From positions 1 through 64,000 of the forward strand of contig NDFF03000380.1 in NCBI GenBank assembly GCA_002150815.3: 64,000 bases of DNA, read 5' to 3'. Origin of the DNA: Grammothele lineata. Its lineage: Eukaryota > Basidiomycota > Agaricomycetes > Polyporales > Polyporaceae. A program made the translations under genes and the position numbers. Below are positions 32,188-42,957 of this stretch, piece after piece; positions within the stretch are counted from its first letter, which is position 1; every line of letters starts with the position of its first letter. The notes under the pieces are model-generated. The model worked only from the letters and a program-made list of their open reading frames with translations. It was not told the DNA's origin and ran no database searches.

Positions 32188-35100
32188 TCAATTGGTAAGC
32201 GGCTTTGAGCCAGCGCGGTTTCGTTCCGTGCGTCGAGTTGCGCGGAACTGCGCGTCTTGATCGTAGTCGAATGCAGGAATTCGCTGGCCATTGATCTCGA
32301 TGCATCGGCTCTCGAAATCGATCCGGACGCCATGTCGGTTCATGAAAGGAGTGCCGATAATACAGTCGTATCGATCTAAGTTGACAAGGTCGAAGTACAC
32401 CTCCTCGTGAATCGGTCCGATTTGTACAGGTACTCTTGTTCCGAAGTTGATTTTTGATCGACTACCGGAGCATCCGAGTTGGAGGACCACTTGTTCGTCG
32501 AGCACGATTCGCTTCGCTCTAGTGGTGTGTGCGAACTCAGGCGTGATGGAGTCAGTAGTGCTCCCCGTATCGAACAGGGTGTACGCTTCGACTCCGTTCA
32601 CCGACACCAGCGCGCAGAGTGCGGCCTGTTCCGACGGGTCACGACGAGGTTGGATGGTCGTGGGCGTGCTTTCCTTCCTGCGAACGGTCGCTGAGTGCGC
32701 TCGCATCGCTTGCATCCTGACGATAGGACCTTCATCGTCGAATTCCGGGTCCAATGGCCTCATGGAGTGCGTGCGGATATCAGGGTCATTGTCTTCCGCA
32801 TGCTCCTCCCCTTCTGGTTCGCCTTCCGAGGCGGACTCGTACTGCGAGCCTCCCCATCGGTCTCCTGTGTCCTCGTCGCTGTCACCGGGTTCGATGCGTT
32901 GAGCGTGAAACCGGGGGCGTGCGCGAGACGCGGAGAGTGTTTCAGAATATTTTGGGCAAGCCGGATCGTTCTTGAAGTGTCCGGTTTGGCCGCAGGCGTA
33001 GCACGCATCTGGTGCTGACTTCTTCGCGATGGGAGTTGGAGCGCGAGAGGAGACTGGCCGTAAGGGTCTCGATTGATAAGACGAGTTAATCCTGTTTCCC
33101 GGGGGCGATTTCGTCTGCCGGGAATGGCTAGAATCGTCTCGTCGCTGGGGACGTTGAGTAGATTCCGTGTCGCGACCCCGTGACCGCGAGAACGATGGGT
33201 CGCGCCCTCGTGATCGCGTCCGGTGGCGAGGGCGCGACTCGCGGTCGTCGCGCGCTCCGCTCCCGTTGGCGGCAATGGTTTGCAGGGCTCTCGATCGGCC
33301 ATCCGTTGCTTCTTCGATTTGACGGGCGTTTTCCACGATTGCGTCCCAGTCGCAGTATTCAGGGTTAATTCCCCGCGCTACCCTCAGTACGTCACGGATA
33401 GTTTGGGGTAAGCCGTCGTACAGCTTCCGACGCATTTGGTAGCTGGTCGGGTGTTCTATCATGTATGATGCGCGGCGCCGGAGGTCCGCGGCGAAAGACT
33501 CAACTCCGAACTTGGGATTGTAAGCGCATTTCTCGAAGTCGTCCGTTGCGCGGGCCGCGGTGCTGGAGTGGACGAAGTGAGCGTGCATGAGGCACATTGC
33601 CTCTTCGAACGAGTAGGTTCTAGGGACGGCGGGATTGTCAACAGTATCGATAAACCATTGTAAAGCCCGCCCTTCTAACAGCGTCCGCACGTATCGCACT
33701 CGGTGCTGATCTGTATCTTCTCCGCATAGATTGTAGGCTCGGAACCATCCAAGAGCTTTGTCCAGCCATAGGTAAAAGGCTTGATGGTCGTCGGCTCCTC
33801 GGTATTTGTCGGGGATATCGATTTTCGGTGTCTTCACCCCGGTCGGGAGTGGTGGCATAGCCGTCCCGACCTTATGTCGAATGTTCTGCAATACCTTAGC
33901 GAGGAGGCTGTCGAGATGAGGGTTGGATCGTGGCAATATGGTGGTCGGCTGGCCCATGGCAGATTGAAGTACGTCAGTAGGGCGGCCGTCATCGTAGTAG
34001 GGCAATGGGTGACGATTCTGAGCGAACGCGAGCGAGATTGACTGAGCCTGCTCGTTGGGTGAGAACCGAACCGCGACGTCCGGATCGCGAGTCCGTTCCG
34101 AAGTGGGGGGTGCCAAATTGCTACGTCGGGATCGAGCGGCGCGTTCGTGTTGTTCGTTCAGAATGTCGTTGTACGTGGAACGATATTCCATGTAGCGATC
34201 GTCCGGCGATGGTGACGGTTGTTGCCGCGGGCTGGAGCGGTCGTTGAGAAACTTCGGGCCACTCATTTCTGGGTGTACAGAAGTCTCTTTGATACGCGCA
34301 TTACGAAAACTGTCTACTACAGGATGCATGGCCTTACTGATGCGCTCGAATTGACGGACGTCGCGGGAAATGCGGGCGTCATACTCGTCGAGCGACTCAT
34401 GTGGTTGGCGAGCCCGCATCCCCTCGCCCTGCCCTACGGAAACAGGAGCGTTCTCGCGTTGGCGAGTTGGCGGCTCGCTAGCGATCGCGTCTGAGCGGAC
34501 GACGTGCGCGGGCGAGCGTTCCGGTGGCGCATAGTCGAGAGCGGTGCTGGGGGCCGGGCCGAGAGCAGGGCTCTGCGTCGTAGGGGGTAGCCCGCGGGGG
34601 TCCGGGTTCGTGAACGGGGGAAGCCCGAGGCGGTCGCGAGCAGTGGACAACGTGGACTCCACGTCGCGGACCGCCTGAATGTTGTCTTGCACTGCGCGGC
34701 CGGTCCGCTCACGTACAGCCGTGACTTCGTTGAAGATTTCCCGCTTTCGTTCTTCGACCGATTGGGCCAGCGAGCGCAGCTGAGCTTGCTGGTTGGCGAT
34801 AGCGTCTTGAAGTGCGGTGAAGTAGAGGGTGTCTACTCGTTGTTCCAGCCCTCGCGCCTCAGACATGTGCGCGTCGAGTTGCTGGTGGCGCGCATCTAAT
34901 ACCCCTCGCAAGGCGTCGAACTGAGAATCGACCGCCATCGCGGTGAGTTCCACTTCGGCGCTCATGCGTGGAGTAGGCGAGTGGCGGATGGTGGGGGGCG
35001 CCGAGTGATGATTTTGCGGGATCGCCTGTCCTGGTGGGGGCGAGGGCCAGTCGCGGGTAGAGGCCAAGCGCCTAAGGTCCTCACCCGCCCGTAGGAGGAC

Positions 35101-35502
35101 GGGGGAGGGTCCTGCGGGATGCGTGTTTACCATCCCGCCCGTCACAGGGGGAGGGGAATCACTTCCCGCTAGAGCTGTGGACGCTCGGCCTGTACGTGAC
35201 GAGGCTAGAGTGCCTGGCCATCCCTGATAAGACGGCGAGGCAAGGGCCAGCGTGGAGGGAGAGCGCGGCACCATCGCTACGGGTGGTCCACGACCTCCGA
35301 CCATGGGCCCACGGGATGCGGAGGGCGGCATAGCGGAGTGACGAAGCTCACCGGGGGCTCCGCCAGCCGCCGTCGCGGCATCAGCGTGTCTCGAATGGGC
35401 GGACACGAAGGTCTCCTCTTGCGAGCGGGGCTCCTGGCTGCTGAGATGCGGCGGCGCTTCCCGCCTCGGGTGAGGATGAGATGAGCTGTCGGAGGGCGGC
35501 AT
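32188..35502 (-). CDS. gag: Gypsy-1 gag with zinc knuckle and aspartic protease
   Basis: 1,104 aa from ATG 35502 to TGA 32188; the frame is open into the LTR, but non-ATG codons there are not needed. Order: long Ser/Pro-rich N-terminus; coiled coils (about 205-300); the capsid core of the retrotransposon gag type (FYLWLDKALGWFRAYNL…ALQWFIDTV…DFEKCAYNP); Arg/Ser-rich linker; zinc knuckle CYACGQTGHFKNDPAC with a C-x2-C-x4-H-x6-C spacing, two longer than the retroviral pattern; then a retropepsin domain with catalytic FDTGSTTDS and the CIIGTPFMNRHGV motif. Gag packages the RNA and the protease matures the polyprotein in cytoplasmic particles. The terminal UGA is followed immediately by CUC and the pol frame. 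Confidence 0.93.
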   Translation of the reverse strand: MPPSDSSSHPHPRREAPPHLSSQEPRSQEETFVSAHSRHADAATAAGGAPGELRHSAMPPSASRGPMVGGRGPPVAMVPRSPSTLALASPSYQGWPGTLASSRTGRASTALAGSDSPPPVTGGMVNTHPAGPSPVLLRAGEDLRRLASTRDWPSPPPGQAIPQNHHSAPPTIRHSPTPRMSAEVELTAMAVDSQFDALRGVLDARHQQLDAHMSEARGLEQRVDTLYFTALQDAIANQQAQLRSLAQSVEERKREIFNEVTAVRERTGRAVQDNIQAVRDVESTLSTARDRLGLPPFTNPDPRGLPPTTQSPALGPAPSTALDYAPPERSPAHVVRSDAIASEPPTRQRENAPVSVGQGEGMRARQPHESLDEYDARISRDVRQFERISKAMHPVVDSFRNARIKETSVHPEMSGPKFLNDRSSPRQQPSPSPDDRYMEYRSTYNDILNEQHERAARSRRSNLAPPTSERTRDPDVAVRFSPNEQAQSISLAFAQNRHPLPYYDDGRPTDVLQSAMGQPTTILPRSNPHLDSLLAKVLQNIRHKVGTAMPPLPTGVKTPKIDIPDKYRGADDHQAFYLWLDKALGWFRAYNLCGEDTDQHRVRYVRTLLEGRALQWFIDTVDNPAVPRTYSFEEAMCLMHAHFVHSSTAARATDDFEKCAYNPKFGVESFAADLRRRASYMIEHPTSYQMRRKLYDGLPQTIRDVLRVARGINPEYCDWDAIVENARQIEEATDGRSRALQTIAANGSGARDDRESRPRHRTRSRGRDPSFSRSRGRDTESTQRPQRRDDSSHSRQTKSPPGNRINSSYQSRPLRPVSSRAPTPIAKKSAPDACYACGQTGHFKNDPACPKYSETLSASRARPRFHAQRIEPGDSDEDTGDRWGGSQYESASEGEPEGEEHAEDNDPDIRTHSMRPLDPEFDDEGPIVRMQAMRAHSATVRRKESTPTTIQPRRDPSEQAALCALVSVNGVEAYTLFDTGSTTDSITPEFAHTTRAKRIVLDEQVVLQLGCSGSRSKINFGTRVPVQIGPIHEEVYFDLVNLDRYDCIIGTPFMNRHGVRIDFESRCIEINGQRIPAFDYDQDAQFRATRRTERNRAGSKPLTN

Positions 35503-35549
35503 ACTGTTGCAGCCGTTCCGCGAGTAGGGGAAAATAGAGTCAAAAAAGA

Positions 35550-35780
35550 TGAAAAGTTCCAAAGGGGTTCACACCTGTGCCAGACTCGTCTATCCCTATA
35601 TTCGAGGGGAACGGGTACAGCGGGGGTGTGATGTGATGTAGTCTAAGTTCTATCTAGGCCCTGCCCGTCCGAACCCTACTCGCGTGGCGGGGAACTGTAC
35701 AGTACCCAGCCACGCGCTTGTGATCTAATCTCCTTCGGCGTTTACCAGCGCCCGGTCCGCCAGCGACCGGGGTCCTTACA
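35550..35780 (-). repeat. Gypsy-1 5' LTR
   Basis: 231 bp, the same sequence as 25158-25388 with no difference seen. It is followed by CCGTG at 35781-35785, matching 25153-25157. Confidence 0.95.
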
Positions 35781-35785
35781 CCGTG

Positions 35786-36463
35786 TCCGCCAGTCTCCAG
35801 CGAGCCTGCGAGTGCATTATTGACCGCTCCGAGTTTGTAGCAGCAACACCTAGGCTTGGGCTTGCTCCCCGCCTTGGTGTCTGTGCTGGCATCGTTGGCC
35901 CGTGTGGTGGGCTATGCCGTGCCTGTCCGAAGTTGGAGGACTCCTTCTTTGGGCCCAAGGTTGAGGGCACTGGACTAGCTGAGGAGCTGCTGCCAATGAC
36001 AGTCGGTGGAAAACCAGTCAAGCCAAGTGGAAGCCTGCACAGTGTCTCCAAGGGAAAAGCTGGAGGGGAGCACGGCCCTAGAGGTGAGCAAGTAGAGAGC
36101 AATGAATGGCGGGCAAACGATAGGCACTTTCAGAGATCCAAAGCGCCCGGACCGTGCCCTGGTGCAGGCAGGCGGACTCCGACGACTCTAGGAGACGCAA
36201 TTTGTCTCTGCCGTAAGATATTTTAGGTGCAATCATACAATATGTCATTTACAATCCTCATAGGAGTGTTTTTGGAGCTTGCTAATTTTTCCCCCGCCTT
36301 AGGAGTCCATGTGTATTCGTCGACTGCAAGTGAGCGTCACCCGCAAGCGCCGAAATACGATGCTACATATTCAAGCCTCCGCAACCCGGACTGCCGTCGC
36401 TTGTTCCTAGAAACTATGATTGTAACGCTACTGAGATATCACTGGAATAGGTATATTGTATGT
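35786..36463. other. flank between Gypsy-1 and the Plavaka gene
   Basis: Both strands have moderately long open frames (plus 35789-36226, minus 36102-35786), but neither has a credible start or recognisable motif. It probably includes the Plavaka 3' end and decayed sequence. No terminal inverted repeat identified. Confidence 0.35.
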
Positions 36464-39400
36464 TCAGAACGCAATCTCATGGGAGTGATGATCTGCAAAC
36501 TTATTTACATAGAACTGTTTGAAGACGTCAAGAGCTTCCAAAGGTCCAATTTCGCGAGGGAGAAACTCGTTTCCCATGACACCTATAAGATGCGCACCAC
36601 GTAGAATAGAGTCCAGACTGATCACTTGCAGGAGGGGCTGTCGACGTGGACGAGAATTATCTAAATCGCGTTCAACAATCCACATCCCGGTGTCAGGATC
36701 GGGTTCATCACCCGCCGCTGAGAACCAAGATACGAGAGCACACTCGTACTTGACACGCTGAAACCTAAATGCGAATAGAAGAAGAACACGTGCAACGTGC
36801 AATCCGCGGAATCCGGGGGCATCAGGGTCTTGCGCAACGAAGACACAGTCACGGCGCGGCGGTCCTCCCCGCCATGAAGCGACGGATCGTATGCGCTCCC
36901 TATGCATTCCGCGGGGTCCAGATAGATCGCTTGGTGCGTAGTAGGTGGAGATTGCTGATGGGAAAATGGTGATGTTGCCGTCAAAGGGTGGACAGGCATC
37001 GAGGCCGGCTTCAACACCTGTCCTTTCGGCGTCCGGGCAAAGTTGGTCGTAAAGGAAGTATCGAATGAGGGAGGGGAGTGATGGGTGTCCAAGGGCATCG
37101 GATAACTGGTATACGTTCTTGGGATAGCCGCGTACTAGAGAGAAATGAATGAGTTTCATTTCTCATGTAACAATGTTCCCGAGCACGCCCGTACCTGGAG
37201 TTCTAGCGAGGACGACTTCGGCCAGCACAGCGTCGTAGACGGCCTCAGCCTCATCATCTTCATTCTCGTCGCTGTCGCCATTGTCTGGACCGTTCCGGCC
37301 GGACGACTGAGTCTGACTAGGAGCACCTGAGGCGGAGCTTGGGCGATCTGACAGAGGCCAGCCATGGGCCCGGGATTGAGCGTTCTACTTCGGGTTTTGA
37401 AGGATATAGAAGACGTACCATTACCACGCTGAACACGCACTTCTGGGGCTTCATCTTCGTCGTCCGAAGGATCTTCGTTCGGGCGATCATCGTCGTCTTC
37501 ATCCTCTGAGCCGTCACGCTGGAGGAACTTAGGGAGACGTGGGCATGGGCCAGAGAGCATACCACGCCCCGAAAGCTCTCATCAGTAGTTTGTGAAATTG
37601 CTTAATGCGCTTAATGCGCTTACCGCTGCTTACTGTCCTTAACAGGGTCGTTAAGTTATTTAAGGGATGTAAGGACAGAAGTACGTTAAGTACTTTCCCC
37701 CCAAGTATCATTCGGAACGCGTATCCCTAGATAATGGCCTGGTAAACATACATTGTAGCCGTTAGACAGGTAAAAGAAGCCAATCGACATATGTGGGAGC
37801 GGTCTGACACTGGAATATACAGCACTACTAAAAGCAAGCCTCGCCAATGCTCGTTGAAGCCACGCCTGTGCCGCGCGCAAGTCGAGTCCGTGAGCCCGTC
37901 CCCGGCGGCGGCGGCGGCGGCACGCCTCGTCGAGCGAGTCCCGCACGATGACCTCATCATCTGGCGATGGTGCATACTGCGTGGTGGCCGTAACGCTGCA
38001 GATAGCCCAAGGACGGTGGCCACGGCGAGTGCAGGAGCCGGGGACGTTGAGTTGCATGCGGGGGATCTAGTGCGCAATGACTGCGCGCGCTGCAAGGCAG
38101 CCACAACGCTGTCGACAGCACTAGGACGGTGGTAGCAGCTGGCACCGGAGGTGATGGCGCGTGCCCGGCCACGCGCCACGGGCTGGATAGCGGTGAGTGT
38201 GTGAAGTACGCCGAGCGTCGCTGATGGGGACGTCGCATTCGAGAGGGGACAGGCAGGGGTACGGGGGCGCTGTGGCTGAGGGAATTCAAAGGGGATAGGA
38301 AGTCTAGTATTCCTTGGAAGCGCGCACCTTGGACGTGTCCGTGCACACGTAGAGGCCGATGCTGATCGCATAGAGGGGTGCAAACAAGAAACGTACCACG
38401 ACAAATGTAGCCAGCCACCTTATGCTCCTCGTATTCGACACCGTGAGGGACTGGCCCTCGCACCCGCACACCCGTGCCATTCTGGTGCTTGTCTACTTCC
38501 GCATAGACGTCACATGCAATACGTAGTTGCACTCGTCTTGCTCGCGCGTGGGTAGAACGGCGGCCGGTCCCGGTATCGATGGTTCATGGACTGGGGACAA
38601 AGCGGCCGCTAGAAGAACGCAGGAAGGACGTAACACTCACAATTTTGCAGCAACCAGTACCTATCAATGTTCTCTTTTACTCCTTGTAGATACCGCATAC
38701 GTTCGCATCTCCGCCACATGCTAGCGCGCCGTGCATCAAACTTGACTTTGCCCTCGAGTACGCGGGTACAAAACTACTATGAACCCAGCTATGAGTAAAG
38801 GGAATCACGAATGGAACGTATGGCTCATTCTTTATTTACTCACCCTGAGAGGTAAGTCAAAAGATGCAGCCGTTGAGCGAAGAAGGACTCGGAGGCAGAG
38901 AGGTACACTGTGCAGGCAGTCGGAGGAAAGGTACAAGTACCGAAGCGCCGGTCTTCGACGTGCCAGCTGGCAACGGCCGCATTGGGCGCTTCGGACTTCA
39001 CTCTTGTCGTTGTTCTCCTCTTCATGCTCTTCTTCACTCCCTCGCCGTATGTGTCCTGTCCGCGCATGCCGCTGCTCGTCTCCGCTTTCCATCACTGCCT
39101 ATGGCCTACAGGCCCATCAGCAACCCCAAACACTACCTGCTGAGTGGTCTTAAGCAAAACACCTCCGGGTTCCCATCACCACCGCCCGTGCTCTGGTAGG
39201 TGAGCATGATTAGTTCGAACATCCGGGATACTCACAGAGAGGTGCGGCCTTGGCTCTTTGGCGACGAGCTTATATGCTGAACACAAGCACACGTTTTGGG
39301 TTACAACTGTCAACGTGGTGGTGAGTCCGTTCTCGAGCTCCTCCCAGTGCTTCTTGAGGCCCCGCCATTGTCAGTTCTATCCCCTCATCTTCCTCTATGG

Positions 39401-42400
39401 CATCTGAGGCTCTTGTTGTTGCACAAGTCTTCGCGGGTGAGCACCATGTTCCTATACTTGACTCAGCCCTTCGCTCCCCCCTTTCAAATTCCTGCGTTTA
39501 TCCCGAAAGGGTGCGCTCGATGCGCTGCGATTGGCATGTCCTGTAGCGCCAGGTATATTCGACGCCTATGAAGGTCAGGGCCTACTTACAGTAGCTAAGT
39601 GACCGCATTTCCGCTCTCCGAACAGGATGCTCACCAGCATGCGCCCGCCACCCTACCTCTCCCCACCTCCTCTTTGACCGTCTCTATACCAGCTAATCTG
39701 CCCCAGCCTGTCCAAGTTCCGCACACACGAGGGTGCGCAGGCATGCCTGCGCTTCCTCTGGGAAGGCTTCTTGCCCTCTTCCGATGTACATCTTCTGTGC
39801 TAAGTTATGGCGTCCGTATGTGTAGTAGTATTACTCAATATACAGCCTCTACTTCTTGGATATCATCTTTTGAGGACCGCCTTAGTGTGCATCGACTTTC
39901 GAGTGCGCTCCTTAATTCCTTAACGCACTTATATGTCTACTTAAGTTGCTTAAGTGTCCTCTCGTCTACGACTCTACTTAAGTGTGACTTAACAAAGTGG
40001 CCATACTTAGCAACTCGCGCTTACATGCGCTTAATCGGCCCTTAACGACCTTAAACCCTGATTTAAGGCCAGTTAAGCAATTTCACAGACTACTGATGCT
40101 GCTCTGAGCGCAAGGAGCTTGTCGAGACGCGTGTTGGTGCAGATGATCTGACCGAGAGCCTGGTTCTTGCTGGAGCGACGATATGGCTTCTTGACTGCGA
40201 CGATGTGCTTCGCTTCCATCATCGAGGAACACAGCCCGTTAGGAGAACCAAAGAGTTTGATGAGACGCACGTAGTGCTTCATCGAGTGCTGCCGTGGGAG
40301 CGAGATCGTCTCCCGTACACCTGTTGTCGTGAAGATGACTCGCTCCCGGTGGAAACGTTCGAGGGCGTCGTTGATTTCACTGAGGGTGTCCTCTGTGATG
40401 AGATTGCGTCGCACGAGGTAACAGAAATCAAGGAACGCGCTCATTGCGCGGACCATTTGGGGTGGGACATGTCCGGAAATCGCACCAAGATAAACCTGGA
40501 GCATACATTTCTAATCAGACACGAGCGAGCGGAAAAAACGCGGATGCAGACAGTCACTACCTTCATAAGAGCCTTGGAGTCGTCTCCCGTCCATTGCTTG
40601 AATCCACGACCTTCTGGGAACCGTCTGAGGCCTGGAAATGGCGGTACAGCCGCGATACTGTTCAGATACGCGTCAGGCATGTGGAGACTCAGTGACCAAC
40701 ATTCAACTTGTACATACCGACGATCGATGTCCGCGAGAATCGCATCTGCACGTGCCTTCCCGTGCGTGAGCTTGAGGTATTCTTCAACCCATGTGACGAG
40801 ATGATCCTTGAAGGTACCCTTGATGATTTGATGCAGGAGATCTGGCGCAAGCAATTCATGGATATCTGCTCGAGGAAAGTACGCCGTGAACGGCTGTGAA
40901 TATAGTAAGCTCCTAGAGCAAATATGTACGAAGAGGGGGTGGGAAACGTACTATCAAGTCGTCGATGATCCCATGACCGGTCCAAAGACGTCGAGAACTC
41001 TGGTGCGCTTCGATTTTGGCGGCAGTGAGTTCATGTGAGCGGCGAGGGTGTTGACCCGTGTCGAGATCGTTGGCAGGGGCAGAACATCTACGACGCCTAG
41101 ATCAGTTGCATTGAATCAATATAAGTGACATGCAACAACGCACCGGGGACACCAGCCTTGAACGATACATGACAGTAATACTTGCTCTGGGTAATCCGCA
41201 ATGTACGGGCCCAGACAATAGATGACGCGGCGGAAATAGCCGTCAGGACAGCGTACAATGTCGTAGGTCGTCATGTGGGAGCGCAGACTCTCGAAGATGT
41301 ACCTAAGGGCGGTGTGAAAGAGCTCGCGGCGGAACGAACGAAAGTCGGCATCGTTCGCATACTGCTTGTCCGCTGCAGTGTATGGGAAGCTATCAGATTA
41401 ACACAAAGCTAGACGAGCTGTGAGAGAATCACGCACTCTTAGGGATAGCAAGAAAGCCGAGCAACGTGATAGCGTTTTGATGAGAGCGCCGCATGCTATT
41501 GGTGATGAGCCCATTGGTGAGATAGAGGGGATAGTATTCATTCTGGCCGGTGGCGACGGAAACCGTCGTCTTGTCGCTGCCCAGGATAATGCCAACTGGC
41601 ATTGAACCATGGGTGCGTGGATCCTGAGCTAGAGTATTCTGATCGTCACCCACTCAAGTCAGATGGTCCGTGGGATAGCACGAAAAGCCTGGCTGAGATG
41701 AACGCACCGCTTGTTCCCAAATCCAGTCACCAGACATAAAGTCTTTATACTCCCTCTTCCCTCGCTCGTTAAAGACGCGTTTGGGGACGTAGTCGATGTC
41801 GTTTACGAAGTTTGTGTTCGAAAGCTGGTTGTGAAGCACCGCACGTGGATCGCGAAACCAAACGTCGTACTCCTTGATCATCCAGGGTGGAATAGCTTGA
41901 CGTGTCTCGAGACCGGGCCCTTGATACGCAATTGATAAGCGCTGCCATGGAACGTCGCCGGCTGAGATGTTGTCGATGAGGTCGTGAAGGTGTACGTGGC
42001 CTGCGAGAGGGGGCTCATCGCTGTCGTCGAGGGTACAAGCCCATAGCTGCATAAGCTCGTCAATCTTGCGGGCGGACAGCTCTGCACGACGGAAGAGGAA
42101 GTCGCCAATCTCAAATTGAGTGCGATTTTGAAACGGACTGAAGTCGTCCTGTGCGCGCTGAGAGAGTTCTGGAGGAGGGGCATCGTCCGGGAGAAATGTG
42201 CCTTCTTCATCGCAGTGGCGGGCTGAGATGCATCAGTGGGCTGACAGTATGCGAAGCTGGTACTCGCTACGCACCATCAAGAAGTGGGTGATACTCTACG
42301 CGTCGCGTTGGCCTCTCAGGCTCACGCTGCACACCGGCCCCAATAGCGCCTGCATTCTCCGGTCAAGCCTGCGCTTGTTCGGGATGAAGATCGAGGCCAG

Positions 42401-42710
42401 CGGGAGACGGGGGACGAAACTCGATGTCTTGCTCGATTGTTGTTTCACGAGAGCGTTGCACCTCCGCTGGAGACGGTGGTGTTTGAGGATGCGTTGATAG
42501 GGCATATAGAATGGTGGACATACCAGATGACTGGGCTTCTGAACGTTGCTGAGGCTGTTGAGAGATGCCTGGGGCTGGCCGGTGTGCTGCATTGACATGT
42601 CTTGTCAATCCAGAACGGTCGGAGAAGAACCGGCGGCAATTGTGTGAATGGGCGTGCGGGCAGGGGATGTTTCGAGGGCGAAATGTATGCTGACGAACAC
42701 CGGGAGCCAT
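36464..42710 (-). pseudogene. Plavaka (CACTA-like) transposase gene interrupted by element A
   Basis: Minus strand, ATG 42710 to TGA 36464, many short introns. N-terminal C2H2-like finger (CPHAHSHNCRRFFSD…HVNAAH), then family blocks in order: YHPLLDG, DFLFRRAELSARKIDELMQLWA, GDVPWQ, EYDVWFRDPRAVLHN, YKDFMSGDWIWEQA, the catalytic-region ILGSDKTTVSVATGQNEYYP (about 41570), FRRVIYCLGPYIADYPEQV, WCPRC, ELLAPDLLHQIIKGTFKDHL, FPEGRGFKQWTGDDSKALMK, GLCSSMMEAKHIVAVKKPYR, and the last exon VRGYPKNVYQLSD … YAPSDLSGPRGM … DDTGMW-type block … FYVNKFADHHSHEIAF. Element A (37580-40098) sits in the exon after RLDKLLALRA. Apart from that the reading frame looks sound, so this is a recently disabled copy, unless the insert can be spliced. 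Confidence 0.88.
37580..40098. mobile_element. element A: 2.5-kb non-autonomous TIR transposon inside the Plavaka gene
   Basis: Ends match as inverted repeats over 26 bp with one mismatch: left CATCAGTAGTTTGTG then AAATTGCTTAA, right (reverse complement) the same with C for T at position 11. Dinucleotide CT flanks both sides; removing the element with one CT restores the Plavaka reading frame exactly. Inner flanks are crowded with cttaa/ttaag words, like the subterminal repeats of CACTA elements. No transposase-like ORF inside. The small duplication and subterminal repeats suggest a non-autonomous CACTA/EnSpm-type element, perhaps mobilised by Plavaka-like transposases; that is inference. Confidence 0.75.
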
Positions 42711-42957
42711 GACAAGCTTGTGCAAAGGATTAGACAAGTAAAATCGGAGAGGGAATAACCGGGGCTCACTTCCCAGTGAGCTTTGAGCGAGAGGCAGGTC
42801 CGTGCGCCACCGTCTGCATCGGGGAATGGCGCGAGCGGGTCCCCGGGGCAGTCCGGCAACGCGGGTTGGACTTTGCTGACTCCGCTGGTTGCCTTCCCCT
42901 TGCAGCCTCTTCTATCCTCTGCCGCCCCTCTCTCTGCGGCGAACCTGCCCCTTTCCC
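42711..42957. promoter_or_regulatory. divergent promoter between Plavaka transposase and its neighbour
   Basis: The 247 bp between the two start codons must serve both genes. No clear TATA box is visible; a C/T-rich run (tctatcctctgccgcccctctctctg) precedes the plus-strand ATG. Confidence 0.5.

Larger units (their letters stand above)
25158..35780 (-). mobile_element. Gypsy-1: complete Ty3/gypsy chromovirus-type retrotransposon
   Basis: 10,623 bp with 231-bp LTRs (25158-25388 and 35550-35780) that appear identical, and a perfect 5-bp duplication CCGTG (25153-25157 and 35781-35785). In its own direction (minus strand): 5' LTR, gag-protease, a single UGA, pol (RT, RNase H, integrase, chromodomain-like end), a separate 916-aa ORF, polypurine tract, 3' LTR. 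Matching LTRs, intact frames and the clean duplication indicate a young, possibly active copy. A primer binding site next to 35549 (TCTTTTTTGACTC on the minus strand) does not match a tRNA end that I recognise. Confidence 0.95.

Noticed and set aside
35503..35562. Twenty extra N-terminal codons of Gypsy-1 gag beginning at a TTG
   Set aside because: The extension runs into the LTR and has no ATG; the first ATG is at 35502.
35786..36226. Plus-strand ORF right of Gypsy-1 (CRACPKLEDSFFGPKVEG)
   Set aside because: Its start would be a GTG inside the target duplication and no ATG or motif supports it; the neighbouring sequence was continuous with 25152 before the insertion.
38020..38200. CRISPR-like or other array in element A
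   Set aside because: Related words recur (gacggtgg, ccacg) but there is no regular spacing or repeat identity, and the genome is eukaryotic.
37580..40098. hAT identity for element A
   Set aside because: An 8-bp duplication is not present, and frame restoration requires a 2-bp one; subterminal repeats fit CACTA-like elements better.
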